From: Kiritimatiellia bacterium
Lineage (GTDB): Bacteria > Verrucomicrobiota > Kiritimatiellia > RFP12 > DVOR01
Direction: 5' to 3'
DNA: 8,520 nucleotides
Assembly: GCA_017646485.1 (NCBI GenBank)
Contig: JAGCML010000075.1
Coordinates: 1-8,520 of the forward strand
The position numbers and the translations under genes were made by a program. The notes beneath the pieces are model-generated. The model saw only the letters and a list, made by a program, of their open reading frames with translations, was not told the DNA's origin and ran no database searches. Position 1 is the first letter of the stretch; the number at the start of each line of letters is the position of its first letter. This document shows positions 7,901 to 8,520 of this stretch, in pieces.

Positions 7901-8070
7901 TCAGCCTTTGGTCCAAGCTGTGCATCGGCCAACGTAGACGGCAGAACCACCTCGGCGGTTGTCCCATCAGAAAGCGTCACCGCCCACGGCTTTCCGCCCA
8001 ACTGAATAATCGGTTGCGCAGTCAGCGACACTGCGCATAATGCACCTAAAAATGTTAACAATCGACGCAT
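4945..8070 (-). CDS. Exported glycoside hydrolase family 2 protein (beta-galactosidase-like), multidomain
   Basis: Probably a retaining exo-glycosidase acting on plant or host glycans in the periplasm or outside the cell. It has 1041 residues. A type I signal peptide (MRRLLTFLGALCAVSLTAQP) likely ends near residue 18. Next come the GH2 N-terminal jelly-roll (about 25-172, with FLERVLWKSTVTFDD and RWNGILGKIEL), an immunoglobulin-like domain (about 175-275) and the TIM barrel (about 276-580). SIGNEL gives the acid/base Glu408 and AHEIGQW (484-490) the expected nucleophile Glu486. A further beta domain (about 605-690) leads to a flavodoxin/glutamine-amidotransferase-like segment (about 697-855, with DYDVALTTLKAGGKVLFD and GEGKLLVSGVDLS) and a C-terminal beta-sandwich (about 888-1041) resembling a carbohydrate-binding module. 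An in-frame ATG at 8121 would add 17 residues, but the signal peptide and ribosome site fix the start at 8070. No transporter or other glycan gene accompanies it here. Family is firm; substrate unknown, and the C-terminal domain names are inferred from pattern. Confidence 0.92.
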   Translation of the reverse strand: MRRLLTFLGALCAVSLTAQPIIQLGGKPWAVTLSDGTTAEVVLPSTLADAQLGPKAEKAVYGALTLKHQYVGAAVYTTEFEVTEETQGRYELFLERVLWKSTVTFDDRPVGSCDSLATPHRYPLTLTPGRHTLKVTVDNSLIYPIGEKAHSYGDAMQTRWNGILGKIELRPFNPLMATRIDAPFGDTFTLTLPQGAPCVDGKTLELSVKEAPVEIVSRETNKIVARIPNAQPWSPASPTLYTVTLQHPECPNGVACSGTTHKPFKVEYRFGFRTFTREGNKLFINGSPLFVRGNLENCHFPLTGYPAMDKASWMKILKAQKDQGANQIRFHTWCPPQAAFEAADELGILLSPEAGIWIDGWMTSTYPYLKGLGKGPESVDQFVRMELRRILDAYGNAPSFFSLSIGNELGSSDFVKLGAWMEACKQYDNRRLYAASTARQITAADDFIVTHAYPGVGMIRERLSPGTDWDYEGSYRRTALPTIAHEIGQWPVYPDFDHEIPKYTGVLRPWNLEILRQASVDAGVMRFVPQFSKASLKTNRLMYKAEIESFLRTPSCAGISLLGMQDYSGQGEALIGWLDSFYDLKVGAEEMVPVSTFLADTVPLARFAKDTWTTGEVLKVKLFIHHYGAQPYTADVPWSFAERTGVVTCQVTPGSVTEVATLELPLQEVAAPARHTLTFGENRWSIWVYPVQIDATVPNTVTLTDDYDVALTTLKAGGKVLFDASQSGNPANVLPSAFKPVYWSTTWFPGQQATTLGMLIQADSKAFQSFPTEDWQDWQWYHLVNSAKTFRLKHVSETFTPIAMPIVDFHKPTCAGMIFEVKCGEGKLLVSGVDLSANRPEAQQLRRSLMDYVASDAFNPTEGVTEQWLNEILMPPKRETPPRPAEYKTATAYIECAAFRSSVPRDEPWRKRTDHAELTAGSYDVFGTNLRTWADSKGKYWVANNLTIVFKETTNIRGKLLVRFCDPDSGGKRTAAGTFDGARTFTIPSHGASTENPSGTYWLELPVDMEDFLDGELRLNIRCTGGANVMIDRVILMPNAG

Positions 8071-8077
8071 CTTAAAG

Positions 8078-8082
8078 CTCCT
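8078..8082 (-). promoter_or_regulatory. Ribosome binding site that decides the hydrolase start
   Basis: On the minus strand AGGAG (within GAGAGGAGC) lies 7 bases before ATG 8070. The upstream in-frame ATG codons at 8121 and 8109 have no comparable site at the right distance, and starting there would bury the signal peptide behind 13-17 polar residues. No convincing -35/-10 pair could be assigned for this gene; TTGTTA and TATGGA (complement, within about 8085-8112) are only 15 bases apart. Confidence 0.8.
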
Positions 8083-8120
8083 CTCGCTTAACAATCCATA
8101 CTTCACCATACACTGTAACA

Positions 8121-8474
8121 AGAAATCCTTCCTCTGCCCTTAACTTTTCACAAAAAACTTCCCTCATAAAGTCCCGAACACACCCAGCTTGCGCTCCCGC
8201 TTCAAAAGCATAAACCTACGTTTTCCTTTTATCCTCGTCACCTTATTAAGTTGCACCTTCTCCTCTCTGCGCCCCACCACTTACACTCATTTGCAAGAGA
8301 AGATCTCTCAAGGCACCCATAAGTATGCTATAGTAATCATTGAGGAGAGGCTACCCGGCGATGTCAAAGTCGGAGAGGGAGTCTCTCCTTTCCTATTTAA
8401 TGATAACCATTCATACCGACAGCGCCGTCTTTATCTAACCTCATTCCTCTCCCACCAAAACCTTAGACACGAAA
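8121..8474. other. Intergenic stretch with no supported gene
   Basis: About 350 bases between the hydrolase leader and the terminator at the right edge. Both strands were scanned. The plus strand holds an open frame from TTG 8189 to 8491, but it lacks a ribosome site, has no recognisable motif and runs into the terminator hairpin, so it is not called. Minus-strand frames are short. The region is more AT- and pyrimidine-rich on the plus strand than the flanking genes. It presumably contains the hydrolase promoter. The only visible structure is a set of GGAGAG/CTCTCC complementary segments at 8343-8389. Confidence 0.6.
8343..8389. other. Mutually exclusive short hairpin elements
   Basis: AGGAGAG (8343-8349) and GGAGAG (8372-8377) can each pair with the single CTCTCC(T) at 8383-8389. 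The nearer pair gives a 6-bp stem with a 5-base loop; the farther pair gives a 7-bp stem around 33 bases. Such competing pairings occur in regulatory leaders, but short GA/CT stems also arise by chance. On the minus strand this lies about 270-320 bases upstream of the hydrolase start. Function unproven. Confidence 0.25.
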
Positions 8475-8500
8475 AAACGCGCCCAAGGTGAGGCGCGTTT
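8471..8500 (-). terminator. Rho-independent terminator for a minus-strand gene beyond the right edge
   Basis: Perfect 9-bp GC-rich stem: 8475-8483 (AAACGCGCC) pairs with 8492-8500 (GGCGCGTTT), with an 8-base loop. Read on the minus strand, the stem is followed by a T run (TTTTTTC, complement of 8471-8477). The plus-strand side offers only three Ts. It therefore probably ends transcription of a gene entering from the right, whose coding end is outside the window, and insulates the hydrolase gene from it. Confidence 0.8.
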
Positions 8501-8520
8501 GGAGTGAGCGTACTGCAAAA

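Noticed and set aside
8035..8037. Lipoprotein signal at Cys12 of the hydrolase
   Set aside because: The preceding residues (GAL-C) break the lipobox rule of a small residue before Cys; a type I signal peptide fits better.
8071..8121. Longer hydrolase start at 8121
   Set aside because: It would place polar residues before a good signal peptide, and the strong AGGAG site is spaced for ATG 8070.
8189..8491. 100-residue plus-strand open frame with a hydrophobic stretch
   Set aside because: It needs a TTG start without a ribosome site, has no recognisable family pattern, and runs into a terminator hairpin oriented for the other strand.

Overview
The window reads as ordinary chromosomal DNA from a Gram-negative bacterium of roughly 50% GC. 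It carries a tripartite RND efflux pump, which needs an outer membrane, and a large exported glycoside hydrolase. A carbohydrate-degrading gut or environmental lineage such as Verrucomicrobiota/Lentisphaerota or a relative would fit, but no rRNA or marker gene is present, so the placement is a weak guess. Nothing visible marks it as phage, plasmid, transposon or CRISPR DNA.

Positions 1-3225 (minus strand) hold a compact efflux operon read right to left: a TetR/AcrR-family regulator (3225-2617), a membrane fusion protein (2617-1367, sharing one base with the regulator's stop in a TAATG junction), and an RND inner-membrane permease (starting at 1355, 11 bases further on), which runs off the left edge after about 451 codons. 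A TTGCAT-17-TATAAT promoter lies just upstream of the regulator, inside an imperfect 16+16 inverted repeat. This suggests the regulator represses its own operon and therefore the pump. No outer membrane channel gene is in view.

Positions 3226-3680 form a 455-base AT-rich intergenic region between divergent genes. It holds the operator/promoter, a 22-bp tandem repeat array (five full units, one partial unit and a decayed one) that appears to be organised as a 66-bp higher-order repeat, and an AT-rich inverted repeat close to the next gene. The array is the least explained element of the window.

Positions 3681-4859 (plus strand) encode an RsmC/RlmG-like two-domain SAM-dependent methyltransferase, probably an RNA guanine-N2 methyltransferase. 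It converges on a 1041-residue exported glycoside hydrolase family 2 protein (8070-4945, minus strand). The two genes share a strong bidirectional terminator with a perfect 17-bp stem in the 85-base gap.

Positions 8071-8520 contain the ribosome binding site of the hydrolase, about 350 bases without a convincing gene, and at the right edge a minus-strand terminator that probably ends a gene lying beyond the window. Translating the main coding regions showed no frameshift or pseudogene.
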